DNA from: Proteus faecis
GTDB lineage: Bacteria; Pseudomonadota; Gammaproteobacteria; Enterobacterales; Enterobacteriaceae
Length of the DNA stretch: 64,000 bases
Assembly: GCF_003144395.1 (NCBI RefSeq)
Contig: NZ_PENZ01000007.1
Coordinates: forward strand, 166,470-230,469
Reading direction: 5' to 3'
Each line of letters begins with the position of its first letter. The first letter of the stretch is position 1. A program made the position numbers and the translations under genes. Of the stretch, positions 1 through 8,922 are shown piece after piece. The notes beneath the pieces were generated by a model that saw only the letters and a program-made list of their open reading frames with translations, had not been told where the DNA came from and searched no databases.

Positions 1-877
1 GTTGCTTTTCGACTTTTTGTACTACTTTAGCGCGCGCCCCACCTTTATAGTATTCACCCATTTCAATAGCTAACATCTCTTTTTGCTTGAAGTAATACAG
101 TAAATAAGAGCATGGCAACAGATTAAGAGAGCGGATCAATCCCTCACTAAAGGGTAGGTCAAAAATATTCTTCACCGAGCCCGCAGTTAATGTGCCTGAA
201 GCCACACCGTCTAATAATTCAGGAAAACGAGATTGGCCATTTACAATAACGTCTTTAATAAACACCATGTGATTTAAGCCAAATAAATCAATGGAAAGTT
301 CATCTTTATCCGTTAACTTCAACACATCTGTAATAAACATCTTCATACCGATTGGAATATTACAAACCCCAATAAACTTCTTAAAATTGGTATGACGATA
401 AACAGCTTCTGTTACCATGCCTGCTGGATTTGTAAAGTTGATGATCCACGCATTAGGGCAAATCTCTTCAACATCCTTAATAATATCGAAAATAACAGGA
501 ATAGTGCGTAAGCCTTTAAATAACCCACCTGCACCATTAGTTTCTTGTCCTAAATAGCCATGACTTAACGGAATAGATTCATCAAGTTCTCTTGCTTTCA
601 ATTGACCAACACGTAACTGTGTTGTGACAAAATCCGCCTCTTTTAATGCTTCACGACGATCAAGCGTTTTATAGATGGCTAAAGGAATACCCGCCTTTTT
701 TACCATGCGCTGGCAAAGCTCAAAAATAATATCGAGCTTCTCTTTTCCTTCTTCTACATCCACTAACCATAATTCAGTGATCGGCAGTTCATGATAACGT
801 TTAATAAAACCTTCTAATAATTCAGGTGTATAACTGCTTCCACCGCCAATGGTAACTACTTTTAATTTATGACTCAT
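1..877 (-). CDS. chbF: 6-phospho-beta-glucosidase ChbF (partial, 3' end beyond window)
   Basis: NAD- and metal-dependent glycoside hydrolase family 4 enzyme that hydrolyses phosphorylated chitobiose/cellobiose in the cytoplasm. Translating the minus strand from the ATG at 877 gives an N-terminus with the GH4 nucleotide-binding motif GGGSSYTPEL, then GQETNGAGG, NFTNPAG and a GVCNIP stretch, all as in E. coli ChbF. An AGGGAGTG-like ribosome site lies just before the ATG (minus strand GGGAGTGTTTT-ATG). The frame is open to base 1, so about 290 of roughly 450 residues are present. It is last of the visible leftward chb genes; a chbG homologue may follow outside the window. Family assignment is firm; the true substrate (chitobiose or cellobiose) is inferred from the operon. 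Confidence 0.93.
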   Translation of the reverse strand, partial: MSHKLKVVTIGGGSSYTPELLEGFIKRYHELPITELWLVDVEEGKEKLDIIFELCQRMVKKAGIPLAIYKTLDRREALKEADFVTTQLRVGQLKARELDESIPLSHGYLGQETNGAGGLFKGLRTIPVIFDIIKDVEEICPNAWIINFTNPAGMVTEAVYRHTNFKKFIGVCNIPIGMKMFITDVLKLTDKDELSIDLFGLNHMVFIKDVIVNGQSRFPELLDGVASGTLTAGSVKNIFDLPFSEGLIRSLNLLPCSYLLYYFKQKEMLAIEMGEYYKGGARAKVVQKVEKQ

Positions 878-1037
878 AAAACACTCCCATACAGCGTAAT
901 AATGCTGCTATTTGTGTATTAATGGCAAAATTAAGGCGTAAAGAACCATGAAGAAAATAAGCTTATTTTCTTCTTTCTCTCTTATTTCAATAAAATTAAT
1001 CTTTATTGTTGATTAATTTATTACGCCTAATAATGAA

Positions 1038-1895
1038 TTAGTTTGTTTCTTTAATACTACATAAATTTTTCCGATAACTATTTGGGGTTAGCGAAGTTAT
1101 TTTCTTAAATGTCTTAATAAATAAACTAGGACTACTGTAACCCGCATCAAAGGCAATATCTGTTATCGAATAATTGGTAATTTCCAATTGCTTTTTCGCA
1201 AAATTAATTCGGATATCATGAATAATTTGCATTGGTGTTTTATCGTAATAACGCCGAGTTGCTCGGGTTAAATATTCTTGTGATTTCCCTGATAACATCA
1301 CCATATTAACTAATGCATTTTCACCAAATTTTTGTTTGTCATGCATCTCGCTTATCGTGTCTCGCAGCCATAAGGGAATATCGTCTTGCGTTCTATTTTC
1401 TCGATGGTGTCGTAATCTATTCACCACATTAAAGGTGACAATTTCAATAAATTCATTAAATTCGGTATGGCGGAAATTCAATGAGCCAATAACGGATTCA
1501 ATATAGGAGAGAAACTCATTTTTTAATTCATAAACTTGTGAAGCGATAAAATAAGAAGGCAATAACGAGAGATAATGTTTATCAAAAAAGGCTTTACTAA
1601 TTCCCACATTTAAAATACGTGTTGCACCAAAATCATAGAAACTTTGGTGATGAGAGCCTATGGGGATGAAAACAAAATCTCCCCGCTCTAATAAAACCTT
1701 CTTACCATTAATCTCTTGATAATAACGCCCGGTTAAAACAATGGTGAATTCATAATAATCATGTTGATGCAGACCACTGACACTTTCTGTTTTATTATAA
1801 ATAAAGACATGAAAATTTTTGCCATTAAATAGCTGATCTTCATAGACCATGCGTATTTCGCTTTGTGCTCTCAATGACTCCACCATGATATTCAT
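1038..1895 (-). CDS. chbR: AraC-family regulator of the chb operon (ChbR)
   Basis: Dual activator/repressor of chitobiose uptake genes. The 285-residue protein has an N-terminal cupin-type sensing domain ([14 protein letters not shown] near residues 43-56, a typical metal/sugar-binding cupin pattern) and a C-terminal pair of helix-turn-helix motifs ([22 protein letters not shown] near 240-262). Length agrees with E. coli ChbR (about 280). The ATG at 1895 follows the chbA stop by only a base or so, implying translational coupling inside the operon; two further in-frame ATGs (M4, M16) exist but the first fits the spacing. The position between chbA and chbF is the same as in E. coli chbBCARFG. 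Confidence 0.88.
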   Translation of the reverse strand: MNIMVESLRAQSEIRMVYEDQLFNGKNFHVFIYNKTESVSGLHQHDYYEFTIVLTGRYYQEINGKKVLLERGDFVFIPIGSHHQSFYDFGATRILNVGISKAFFDKHYLSLLPSYFIASQVYELKNEFLSYIESVIGSLNFRHTEFNEFIEIVTFNVVNRLRHHRENRTQDDIPLWLRDTISEMHDKQKFGENALVNMVMLSGKSQEYLTRATRRYYDKTPMQIIHDIRINFAKKQLEITNYSITDIAFDAGYSSPSLFIKTFKKITSLTPNSYRKNLCSIKETN

Positions 1896-1896
1896 C

Positions 1897-2244
1897 TTAT
1901 TTTATCTTCTCATGTAACTCGATTAATTCTGTCACTAACTCTCTGGCTAACATCGATGTCATTAAATGATCTTGCGCGTGAACTAAGACCAAGCTGACTT
2001 TCGTTTTTCCGACACCTTGGTCATCACCAATTAAACGTGTCTGTATTTTATGTGCTTCATTTAATGCTTCGCGAGATTGTTCCATTAATTTTCTAGCGCC
2101 TTCAAAATCACCCTCTTTGGCTTTCTTTAATGCGCCATAAGCCACACTACGAGCTTGTCCTGAGTTAATGATAAGCCCCATGATGATCTCTTCAAATTCA
2201 TCTTCCGTAGCACTGCTATCAACTGCATTTTCAATATCTAACAT
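1897..2244 (-). CDS. chbA: PTS system N,N'-diacetylchitobiose/cellobiose EIIA (ChbA)
   Basis: Cytoplasmic phosphocarrier of the Lac/Chb PTS family that passes phosphate from HPr to ChbB. The 115-residue all-helical protein carries the phosphorylation-site sequence [10 protein letters not shown], with His89 the likely phosphoacceptor. Length equals the usual EIIA-Chb size (about 115). It follows chbC by about 60 bases and runs directly into chbR. E. coli ChbA forms a trimer needing a buried aspartate (Asp92 in VHAQD); that residue is present here. Confidence 0.92.
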   Translation of the reverse strand: MLDIENAVDSSATEDEFEEIIMGLIINSGQARSVAYGALKKAKEGDFEGARKLMEQSREALNEAHKIQTRLIGDDQGVGKTKVSLVLVHAQDHLMTSMLARELVTELIELHEKIK

Positions 2245-2303
2245 GGTATATCCTCTTTGACTCTAGAAAGTGCAGAGCAAGCTCTGCACTTCTTTTCTAT
2301 AAC

Positions 2304-3662
2304 TTAAAATTTCAATGCATTGGCAATATCTTCTTCACTCTCTTCTTTCTCAATTTCAGTTTGTGCTTTGTTTGAGATGATGACGAAAGGAAGATAAATC
2401 AGTGTTGCTACACCCAAGTTAAACAGCGCTAATAACAGTGCTGCGATACTGCCGTTAGTGTTAAAGAATGCACCTAACCCCGTTGGCATCGTCCATGGCG
2501 CTATATTTGTTACCGGTGGGATTATCCCTAAGTAATAAGCTGTCACAGTAATTGCGGCAAGAATAGGCTGAATAAGAATAAAGGGAATAAACATCACTGG
2601 GTTCATGATAATAGGCAAACCAAAAATAATCGGTTCGTTAATTTGGAATAAACCCGCTGGTAATGCCAGTTTTGCCACTTGGCGATGATCAGCGCGACGA
2701 GATGCGATAAAGATAGCCAAGATCAGCCCCAGCGTTGCCCCTGTGCCCCCTAAGAAGATAAAGGAGTCTAACATCGGTTTGGCCCAGAGATGGAATGTCT
2801 TACCTGCCGCTAATGCCGCTTCAACAGAACCGTACTCTGTGTAAATCGCAATATTCTCTAATGCCCATGGTGTCATAATGCCACTATCAAGCGCTGTCAG
2901 CGCCAGTGAGCCATGAATACCAAAGAACCATAACAATGATGTGAAGATAACATACGCCCAACCCACTACTGAGCCTAATGAGGCTAAAGGCGTTGAGATA
3001 GAGTCTAAAATAACTTGGTGGAAATGTGTCTCATAATGTCCTAATCCCCACGAAACAATTCCCATAACAGATAAGATAATAAAACCAGGGATTAAGGCTG
3101 AAAATGAACGTGAAACAGAAACGGGTACGCTATCAGGTAAGCGGATCACCCAATTACGGCGCACAATAAAGGTGAACATTTCAGCAACAACAAGACCGAT
3201 AATAATACCTGAAATAACATTCGCGCCCCCTAACCAGTTGGCGCCAACAGCATACGCCCCACCAGCATTATAAGGTGTGACGGTCATAAACGCAGCGATA
3301 GAGAGTAACCCAGCAGCGATAGGATCGACCTTACGCTCTTCGGCTAATCCCATACCGATAAAAAAAGGTGTCATTAATGACATGATACCCAATGTACCAT
3401 TATAGACATTCCCCCCAATGGCTTTAAAACCATTGAGCGTTTCTATTGTTGATGCATCAAGGCGGATACCTAAAGAATAAAAGAAGGAGCCTTCACCAAA
3501 ACTAAGAAAAACGTTATTGATAAGTACAAACATTGCCCCTGCAAGGGTTAACGGCATTAAACGAATAAAACCATTTTTAATCGCATTAACGTGAGGTTGC
3601 TTTCCAATTTTAACCGCAAAAGGAAGGAGTACCTTTTCAAGTGAACCAATAAACTTACTCAT
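2304..3662 (-). CDS. chbC: PTS system N,N'-diacetylchitobiose/cellobiose EIIC (ChbC)
   Basis: Membrane channel subunit of the chitobiose/cellobiose phosphotransferase system. The 452-residue protein is strongly hydrophobic with about ten membrane segments. It carries the family signatures [11 protein letters not shown] near residue 100, [22 protein letters not shown] near 245-266 (the Lac-family EIIC substrate region) and [20 protein letters not shown] near 342-361 (the conserved NEPxxFGxPxxxNP motif). It starts at ATG 3662 and lies between chbB and chbA, with a 94-base gap to chbB. Confidence 0.93.
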   Translation of the reverse strand: MSKFIGSLEKVLLPFAVKIGKQPHVNAIKNGFIRLMPLTLAGAMFVLINNVFLSFGEGSFFYSLGIRLDASTIETLNGFKAIGGNVYNGTLGIMSLMTPFFIGMGLAEERKVDPIAAGLLSIAAFMTVTPYNAGGAYAVGANWLGGANVISGIIIGLVVAEMFTFIVRRNWVIRLPDSVPVSVSRSFSALIPGFIILSVMGIVSWGLGHYETHFHQVILDSISTPLASLGSVVGWAYVIFTSLLWFFGIHGSLALTALDSGIMTPWALENIAIYTEYGSVEAALAAGKTFHLWAKPMLDSFIFLGGTGATLGLILAIFIASRRADHRQVAKLALPAGLFQINEPIIFGLPIIMNPVMFIPFILIQPILAAITVTAYYLGIIPPVTNIAPWTMPTGLGAFFNTNGSIAALLLALFNLGVATLIYLPFVIISNKAQTEIEKEESEEDIANALKF

Positions 3663-3756
3663 AGAAAAATACCCTTAAAATGCCGCTAATTGCTCGGCTT
3701 GCTGAAAAATTCGCTCTTTGACTGGAATAGAAATAATAAAAAAATAAAAAATAGAA

Positions 3757-4083
3757 TTAATTTGTTGTTGCAGATGCTTTTTTAATAGAGGCGACAGCGG
3801 CTTTTAACACACCTAAGCCATCTACTTTTCCGTATAACAAAGAATCGATCACTTCGACCGGTTTATTAGGGAGTAATTTTTGGATATCAGGCAACATCCA
3901 ACTAATTTGTGGACCAAGTAAAATTAGATCCGCATCCTGTCCTTTTTGTGCTGCTAAGGTTTCAGGAAATGCTTCAATAACCACAGGCACTTGATATTTT
4001 TCTGCTTGTGCTCGCATTTTGGTCACGAGAAGGGATGTTGACATGCCAGCAGAACAAAATAAGTAAATATATTTCTTTTGCAT
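3757..4083 (-). CDS. chbB: PTS system N,N'-diacetylchitobiose/cellobiose EIIB (ChbB)
   Basis: Cytoplasmic EIIB that phosphorylates the incoming disaccharide. The N-terminus [19 protein letters not shown] contains the active-site Cys10 in the P-loop-like CSAGMSTS. The ATG at 4083 is chosen over an in-frame TTG 21 bases upstream because AAGAGGG sits 6-8 bases before it and the resulting 108-residue protein has the E. coli ChbB length and start. First gene of the operon, so the chb promoter must lie in 4084-4500. Confidence 0.93.
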   Translation of the reverse strand: MQKKYIYLFCSAGMSTSLLVTKMRAQAEKYQVPVVIEAFPETLAAQKGQDADLILLGPQISWMLPDIQKLLPNKPVEVIDSLLYGKVDGLGVLKAAVASIKKASATTN

Positions 4084-4407
4084 AAAACCCTCTTGAGTTG
4101 GCAACGATTTACCCTAGAGATAACAAGGCTTTCTCTTGTGCATTCATTACTGTGTCAGTACAGAAACCGAAGTAAGATTAAAATAAGGATTGTTTCTGCT
4201 TGAATGAAGTATACGCAATGATACTGGCTAACGATATTTCTTAGTGGTTAAGAATTGTCTCTCCTTGACCTACTCTTTTGACACTCTTCACAAATTGAGC
4301 AAATAATCTTAAGAGTTCTTTCACGTCACAAAATTTGTTCTTTATTTTCCTTTAATGATCTCTCACAAAGTTTCGCCATTTTAGTCAAGTTAATTCTTTA
4401 TTATTAT
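4084..4407. promoter_or_regulatory. Divergent intergenic region chbB / siderophore importer (left part)
   Basis: This AT-rich stretch must contain the leftward chb promoter. Several TCACA-like half sites are visible but I could not find a convincing full CRP site or a NagC site by eye. No open reading frame of note. Confidence 0.5.
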
Positions 4408-4430
4408 GAGAATGTGAATTAGTATCATTA
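4408..4430 (+). promoter_or_regulatory. Fur-box-like site upstream of siderophore importer
   Basis: The sequence GAGAATGTGAATTAGTATCAT, read as overlapping NAT(A/T)AT-type hexamers, resembles the Fur box; the right half GTATCATTA is the better match. It lies about 110-130 bases before the start of the iron-siderophore binding protein gene, a normal distance for a Fur-repressed promoter. Iron control is inferred from this and from the gene content. Confidence 0.45.
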
Positions 4431-4535
4431 CTCTTTATGTCTTTAATGGTATTATCGTCTTCTTTGTGGATCGACCTTTAAGCCACCGCTGTAAAGATCC
4501 GTGTTATTTCGTGTTGCAACAATATGGGAAAGAGA

Positions 4536-5507
4536 ATGTTTAAAAAGTCATTAAGCCCACTGTTTTTACTGCTTTCTTCACTTGTTATCGCAGGTTGTGA
4601 TAACGCTCAAGACACATCAACAGCACAATCAGCGGAGAAACAAACTCTCACGATTGAACATTTCCAAGGGACAACTGAAATCCCTGCACACCCGCAAAAA
4701 GTGGTTGTGATGAATATGGAAACCCTTGATATTATTGATGCATTAGGTGTTCCTATTGTTGGTCTTCCACAAACGAATGTTCATTTACCAAAATTTTTAG
4801 AGAAATACACCAATCCGAACGACTATATCAATGAAGGTGCATTATTTGAGCCGAACTATGAGAAGCTCAGCACAACAGCACCTGATTTAATTTTAAGTGG
4901 TAGTCGTGCTCGTGATGCGTATTCTAAATTAAGTGAAATTGCACCCGCGATTTCAATGGATATCGATCCTAAGCGTTTCGTTGAAAGCCTAGCTGAACGC
5001 ACAACAACATTAGGTCAAATTTTTGGCAAAGAAGAACAAGCTAAAAAACTACTGGCTGATTTCAATAGCAAAATTGATACCGTAAAAACCAAAACACCAG
5101 ACGCAGGTAAAGCAATGGTGGTTTTAGTCAGTGGTGGTAAAATTTCTGCTTATGGCCCAAGCTCACGCTTTGGCTTTATTTATGATGTATTAGGTTTTGA
5201 ACCGGCTTATGTTTTTGATAGCCCTGGCTCACACGGCAATATCGTGAACTCTGAATTACTGCTAAAACTTAATCCAGACTGGCTGTTTGTTATTGACCGT
5301 GACGCAGCTATTGGCCGTGAAGATTCACAACCTGCTAAACAAGTTCTTGATAATGCACTAGTTAGAAAAGTAAATGCTTGGAACAAAGACCAAGTTATCT
5401 ATCTTGATGCAAGTTCCATTTATATCTCCGGCGGGATCCAAACTTACTCTCGTTTAATGGATACAATTAATCAGGCCTTGGATCAAAAAAATAAAGTAAC
5501 TGAATGA
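4536..5507 (+). CDS. Siderophore ABC transporter substrate-binding lipoprotein (FatB/CeuE/VctP family)
   Basis: Periplasmic receptor that delivers a ferric siderophore (probably catecholate type) to the membrane permease. The N-terminus is a lipoprotein signal peptide with lipobox VIAGC (lipidated Cys21). The rest has the class III binding-protein layout: HPQKVVVMNMETLDIIDALG at the first lobe, a long connecting helix, and the second-lobe segment beginning SGGKISAYGPSSRFGFIYDVLG, as in FatB, YclQ and VctP. The ATG at 4536 is preferred to the in-frame ATG at 4524 because GGGAAAGAG precedes it and the signal peptide is then normal in length. It overlaps the next gene by ATGA. No outer-membrane receptor gene accompanies it. 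Confidence 0.85.
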   Translation: MFKKSLSPLFLLLSSLVIAGCDNAQDTSTAQSAEKQTLTIEHFQGTTEIPAHPQKVVVMNMETLDIIDALGVPIVGLPQTNVHLPKFLEKYTNPNDYINEGALFEPNYEKLSTTAPDLILSGSRARDAYSKLSEIAPAISMDIDPKRFVESLAERTTTLGQIFGKEEQAKKLLADFNSKIDTVKTKTPDAGKAMVVLVSGGKISAYGPSSRFGFIYDVLGFEPAYVFDSPGSHGNIVNSELLLKLNPDWLFVIDRDAAIGREDSQPAKQVLDNALVRKVNAWNKDQVIYLDASSIYISGGIQTYSRLMDTINQALDQKNKVTE

Positions 5508-6466
5508 AAACGTTCCATTTATCATTGGGGATAGGGGTTATCGCTATCCTCTCAATGATCAGTCTATTCGTCGGCGCAGGAGATATTACTCCTGCTTCGC
5601 TTTTTACTGATCCCGATATGCGCGATATCTTCTTTATCAGCCGTGTTCCAAGAACTCTATCATTATTACTCGCTGGTGGTGCCATTAGTGTTGCAGGATT
5701 AATTATGCAACTGCTCACCCAAAACCGCTTTGTCGAACCTTCTCTTGCTGGAACAACGCAATCTGCAAGTCTTGGATTATTAGTCGTCATGCTGCTCTTT
5801 CCAGCAGCAGGCATCTTCACCAAAATGATGGTCGCAACTGTTTTCGCCCTTCTTGGTACGTTGTTGTTTATGTTGCTTCTGCAAAAGATCACTTTAAAAA
5901 CAACACTGATAGTTCCTTTAGTCGGCATTATGCTCAGTGCGGTTATTGGCGCACTCACCATTTTCTTAGCGGTGTACTTCGATTTACTGCAATCATTAGA
6001 TGCATGGACAAGTGGCGATTTCTCAAGTGTGTTACAAGGCCGTTATGAGCTGTTATGGCTTGTGGGTGCGCTGGCAATCATGGCGTGTTGGGTTGCAGAT
6101 AGTTTTACTGTTGCCGGAATGGGGCGAGAATTCTCCATTAACGTGGGGCTGAATTACCGCAAAGTAATGATAATAGGATTATCGATTATTGCGCTTATTA
6201 GTGGTGTTGTGGTTTCTGTTGTAGGTGCATTGCCTTTCCTTGGTTTAATTGTGCCCAATTTGGTGAGCTTAATAATGGGGGATAATATTCGTAAAACTAT
6301 CCCTTGGGTTTGCTTAAGTGGTGGGGCGATTGTTTTACTGTGTGATGTGATTGGACGCCTTATTCGCTATCCATTTGAAATTCCTGCCAGCGTTATTTTA
6401 GGCGCTGTGGGTGCTATTATTTTCCTTTTCTTACTACTAAAGCAGCAACGTTATGCAAAAAGTTAA
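5504..6466 (+). CDS. Siderophore ABC transporter permease 1 (FecCD family)
   Basis: Inner-membrane permease of a BtuC/FecCD-type ferric siderophore importer. The 320-residue protein has about nine or ten hydrophobic segments and the family motifs RVPRTLSLLLAGGAISVAG near residues 46-64, NRFVEPSLAGTTQSA near 75-89 and, near the C-terminus, GALPFLGLIVPNLVSLIMG, the loop that contacts the ATPase. Its start overlaps the stop of the binding-protein gene (ATGA), and its end overlaps the second permease by 14 bases, so the genes are translated together. Closest remembered layout is vctPDGC of Vibrio. Confidence 0.87.
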   Translation: MKTFHLSLGIGVIAILSMISLFVGAGDITPASLFTDPDMRDIFFISRVPRTLSLLLAGGAISVAGLIMQLLTQNRFVEPSLAGTTQSASLGLLVVMLLFPAAGIFTKMMVATVFALLGTLLFMLLLQKITLKTTLIVPLVGIMLSAVIGALTIFLAVYFDLLQSLDAWTSGDFSSVLQGRYELLWLVGALAIMACWVADSFTVAGMGREFSINVGLNYRKVMIIGLSIIALISGVVVSVVGALPFLGLIVPNLVSLIMGDNIRKTIPWVCLSGGAIVLLCDVIGRLIRYPFEIPASVILGAVGAIIFLFLLLKQQRYAKS

Positions 6467-7460
6467 TTCATCCATAATTAGCAAATGTACTGGCGCTGTC
6501 GAACATAAGAAAACACGCCTCTCACCTATGTCTCGTATCTGGTTATTATTAGGGGCATCGTTATTAGCTATTGTGCTATTTATGACGATAAATCTAAACG
6601 GCAATATCTCTTATATTCTGACCCACCGTGCTTACATTATTCTTACGATGATTGTGGTAGCTTTTGCCGCAGGTGTCTCCACGATATTGTTTCAAACTAT
6701 TGCCAATAACCGTATTTTGACCCCATCACTTATGGGGTTAGAAGCCCTGTTTGTGTTGTTACAAACCGTGTTTGTTTTCTTTGAAGGTGATATGCCTGCC
6801 TCGTGGATGCTAAACCTATCAAAGTTCTTCTTAGAATCAACATTACTCGTACTATTTTCCGTTGTACTCTACCGCTGGCTGTTTAGCTCTGTACGCTTTA
6901 ACATCAATTTAGTCCTCATGATTGGGATTATTTTAGGAACTCTATTTCGTAGTTCAGCTACGCTATTACAACGCTTGATGGATCCTAATGAGTTTTCCAT
7001 CTTACAAGGTCGCATGTTTGCCACCTTTACTCGTGCCACTCCTGATCTTATCTTTTGCTCTTTAGCCATTATTGTGGTTGTTGGTGTTTTACTTTGGCGT
7101 ATGCGTTATAGCTTTGATGTAATGGCATTAGGACAAGCCAATGCCATTAACCTCGGTATTAATTACCGTAAACAGACCACTTATATTCTATTACTGATTT
7201 CTGTTTTAGTTGCCGTTTCTACCGCTTTAGTTGGCCCATTAACCTTCTTGGGTTTAATTGTAGCTAACCTGGCTTATCATATCAGTGGCAGTAGCCAGCA
7301 CCGTTTCTTGATGCCCGTGGCCTTCCTACTGGGTACTATTGCCTTAATCGGTGGACAACTGGTTTTAGAATATGGCTTAAAAATGACAGGAACACTTTCT
7401 GTTGTGATTGAGTTTGTTGGTGGGATGTTCTTTATCTATTTGGTGTTAAGAAGACTTTAA
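6453..7460 (+). CDS. Siderophore ABC transporter permease 2 (FecCD family)
   Basis: Second membrane subunit of the siderophore importer. At 335 residues it begins with a roughly 30-residue hydrophilic tail and then multiple membrane spans; FecCD features include NRILTPSLMGLEALF near 88-102 and VGPLTFLGLIVANLAYHISG near 261-280. Two different permeases forming a heterodimer with one ATPase is usual for the Vct, Fat and Ceu systems. It overlaps the first permease by 14 bases and is separated from the ATPase gene by one base. Confidence 0.86.
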   Translation: MQKVNSSIISKCTGAVEHKKTRLSPMSRIWLLLGASLLAIVLFMTINLNGNISYILTHRAYIILTMIVVAFAAGVSTILFQTIANNRILTPSLMGLEALFVLLQTVFVFFEGDMPASWMLNLSKFFLESTLLVLFSVVLYRWLFSSVRFNINLVLMIGIILGTLFRSSATLLQRLMDPNEFSILQGRMFATFTRATPDLIFCSLAIIVVVGVLLWRMRYSFDVMALGQANAINLGINYRKQTTYILLLISVLVAVSTALVGPLTFLGLIVANLAYHISGSSQHRFLMPVAFLLGTIALIGGQLVLEYGLKMTGTLSVVIEFVGGMFFIYLVLRRL

Positions 7461-7461
7461 T

Positions 7462-8217
7462 ATGATTGAAATCAGCAAGATATCAAAACATTATCAAGAC
7501 ACAACTGTTCTCGATAATATAACAACAACAATTCAACGTGGCGGTATTACTTCGATCATAGGTCCTAATGGCGCGGGGAAATCCACACTACTTTCAGTTA
7601 TTGGACGTTTACTACTTCCTGAAAGCGGGATGGTTAGCGTTAATGGTATGGATGTTGCTGCAACTGATAGCGATGTTCTTGCTAAGAATCTCTCAATACT
7701 ACGCCAAGAAAACCAGTTTGTTAGTCGTTTAACCGTAGAAGAATTAGTCGGTTTTGGACGCTATCCTTACAGTAAAGGGCGTTTAACACTAGACGATAAA
7801 AAAGTCATTGATGAGTCATTAGCCTTTTTAAATTTGACTGAATTTCGTCATCGCTATCTAGATGAGTTATCAGGCGGACAACGTCAACGTACCTATGTTG
7901 CGATGGTGCTATGCCAAGACACCGAATATGTGATGCTTGATGAACCACTGAATAATCTTGATATGAAACATGCAGTGATAATGATGAAACTTCTGCGAAA
8001 AGCCGCAGATGAATTAGGAAAAACCATTATTATCGTGATCCATGATATCAATTTTGCCTCTGTTTACTCTGACTATATTTTAGCCATGCGTAACGGACAA
8101 CTGTATTATCACGGTTCACCAAAAGAGATCATGAAAGCGGATATTATTGAAGATATTTTCGATACACCCGTTGACGTTAAAGAGCTCGATAATAAACTCA
8201 TTGCTATGTATTACTAA
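7462..8217 (+). CDS. Siderophore ABC transporter ATP-binding protein (FepC family)
   Basis: Cytoplasmic ATPase that drives the siderophore importer. The 251-residue protein shows Walker A GPNGAGKST (residues 34-42), the ABC signature LSGGQRQR near 134-141, Walker B YVMLDEP, and the switch histidine in VIHDINFA. The D-loop is NNLD. It is the last gene of the iron operon and is followed at once by a strong hairpin terminator at 8244-8283. Confidence 0.9.
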   Translation: MIEISKISKHYQDTTVLDNITTTIQRGGITSIIGPNGAGKSTLLSVIGRLLLPESGMVSVNGMDVAATDSDVLAKNLSILRQENQFVSRLTVEELVGFGRYPYSKGRLTLDDKKVIDESLAFLNLTEFRHRYLDELSGGQRQRTYVAMVLCQDTEYVMLDEPLNNLDMKHAVIMMKLLRKAADELGKTIIIVIHDINFASVYSDYILAMRNGQLYYHGSPKEIMKADIIEDIFDTPVDVKELDNKLIAMYY

Positions 8218-8243
8218 TTCCATTTAGCTCAATTATCTTCAAT

Positions 8244-8283
8244 AAAAAGCATGTTCTTCTTCTCATTAACAACATGCTTTTTT
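8244..8283. terminator. Bidirectional rho-independent terminator
   Basis: A 12-base perfect inverted repeat (AAAAAGCATGTT / AACATGCTTTTT) with a 15-base loop, flanked by A and T runs on both sides. It serves the rightward siderophore operon and the convergent tetR-type gene, whose stop codon overlaps its right edge. Confidence 0.85.
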
Positions 8284-8836
8284 ATTGCCCTTTCCCTTGC
8301 TGAAGTAACTCTGAACCAATATCTTCAAAGATAGATTGCCATTCATTATCATCGATATCCATTAATCCAAAATAACGCAATAAAAAGGTACCTTCTGTCG
8401 CTAAAAATGCCAATCGAGCACGTTTTCCGGCTTCTGTTGTCGTATCTACACCTGCTAATCGTTGCTGATACCACTCTTTTGTACTTTGTAAATATTCAGG
8501 CGTTTGTAGCAATGCAGCCATCAAACTCGCGCCTTTGGCAAAAGAGACTTTATCGTGATGATGTGTGGCGTGAATATGTGCAGTGACCCGATTATCAGGT
8601 GAGTTATTATTTTCAACGATTTTTTTAAATTGCGTTTCATAACTGCCTTCCCAGTGTTCAAACATGGCATCAATCATTGCCTCTTTACTGCTAAAACAGT
8701 ATTGAACCCCTCCTTTTGAGATCCCCATTTTTTTGGCAACTGTGTCAATCGTTAATGCAGCTGCCCCTTGCTCCATCACAATGTCGAAGATAGCTTCTAA
8801 CAATTTTTCTCTATCAATGGTTCTTTGACGCCCCAT
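8282..8836 (-). CDS. TetR-family repressor, SmvR-like
   Basis: Predicted repressor of the divergent efflux gene. The N-terminal helix-turn-helix is typical TetR: REKLLEAIFDIVMEQGAAA then IDTVAKKMGISKGGVQYCF; the C-terminal helical domain binds the inducer. The ATG at 8836 is chosen over a TTG 18 bases upstream because AAAAGGGG precedes it; length is then 184 residues. The pairing with an SmvA-type pump recalls smvR-smvA of P. mirabilis and Klebsiella, where loss of the repressor raises chlorhexidine tolerance. The name SmvR is inferred from context, not from remembered sequence. Confidence 0.75.
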   Translation of the reverse strand: MGRQRTIDREKLLEAIFDIVMEQGAAALTIDTVAKKMGISKGGVQYCFSSKEAMIDAMFEHWEGSYETQFKKIVENNNSPDNRVTAHIHATHHHDKVSFAKGASLMAALLQTPEYLQSTKEWYQQRLAGVDTTTEAGKRARLAFLATEGTFLLRYFGLMDIDDNEWQSIFEDIGSELLQQGKGQ

Positions 8837-8853
8837 AAAAAAACCCCTTTTCA

Positions 8854-8865
8854 ATACGACCGTAT
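8854..8865. promoter_or_regulatory. Palindromic operator between TetR gene and efflux gene
   Basis: ATACG-AC-CGTAT is a perfect 5-base-arm palindrome centred 24 bases before the repressor ATG and 63 bases before the efflux-gene ATG. It is the best symmetric element in the 86-base divergent gap, as expected for a TetR-family operator. Confidence 0.6.
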
Positions 8866-8922
8866 GGATTTATATTGTAGCCGTTAATAAAAATAATACA
8901 CATAAAAATAACTGAGATTTCT

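Noticed and set aside
5467..5961. 164-codon minus-strand frame within the siderophore permease gene
   Set aside because: It overlaps a gene with clear FecCD motifs in the sense direction and has no recognisable domain.
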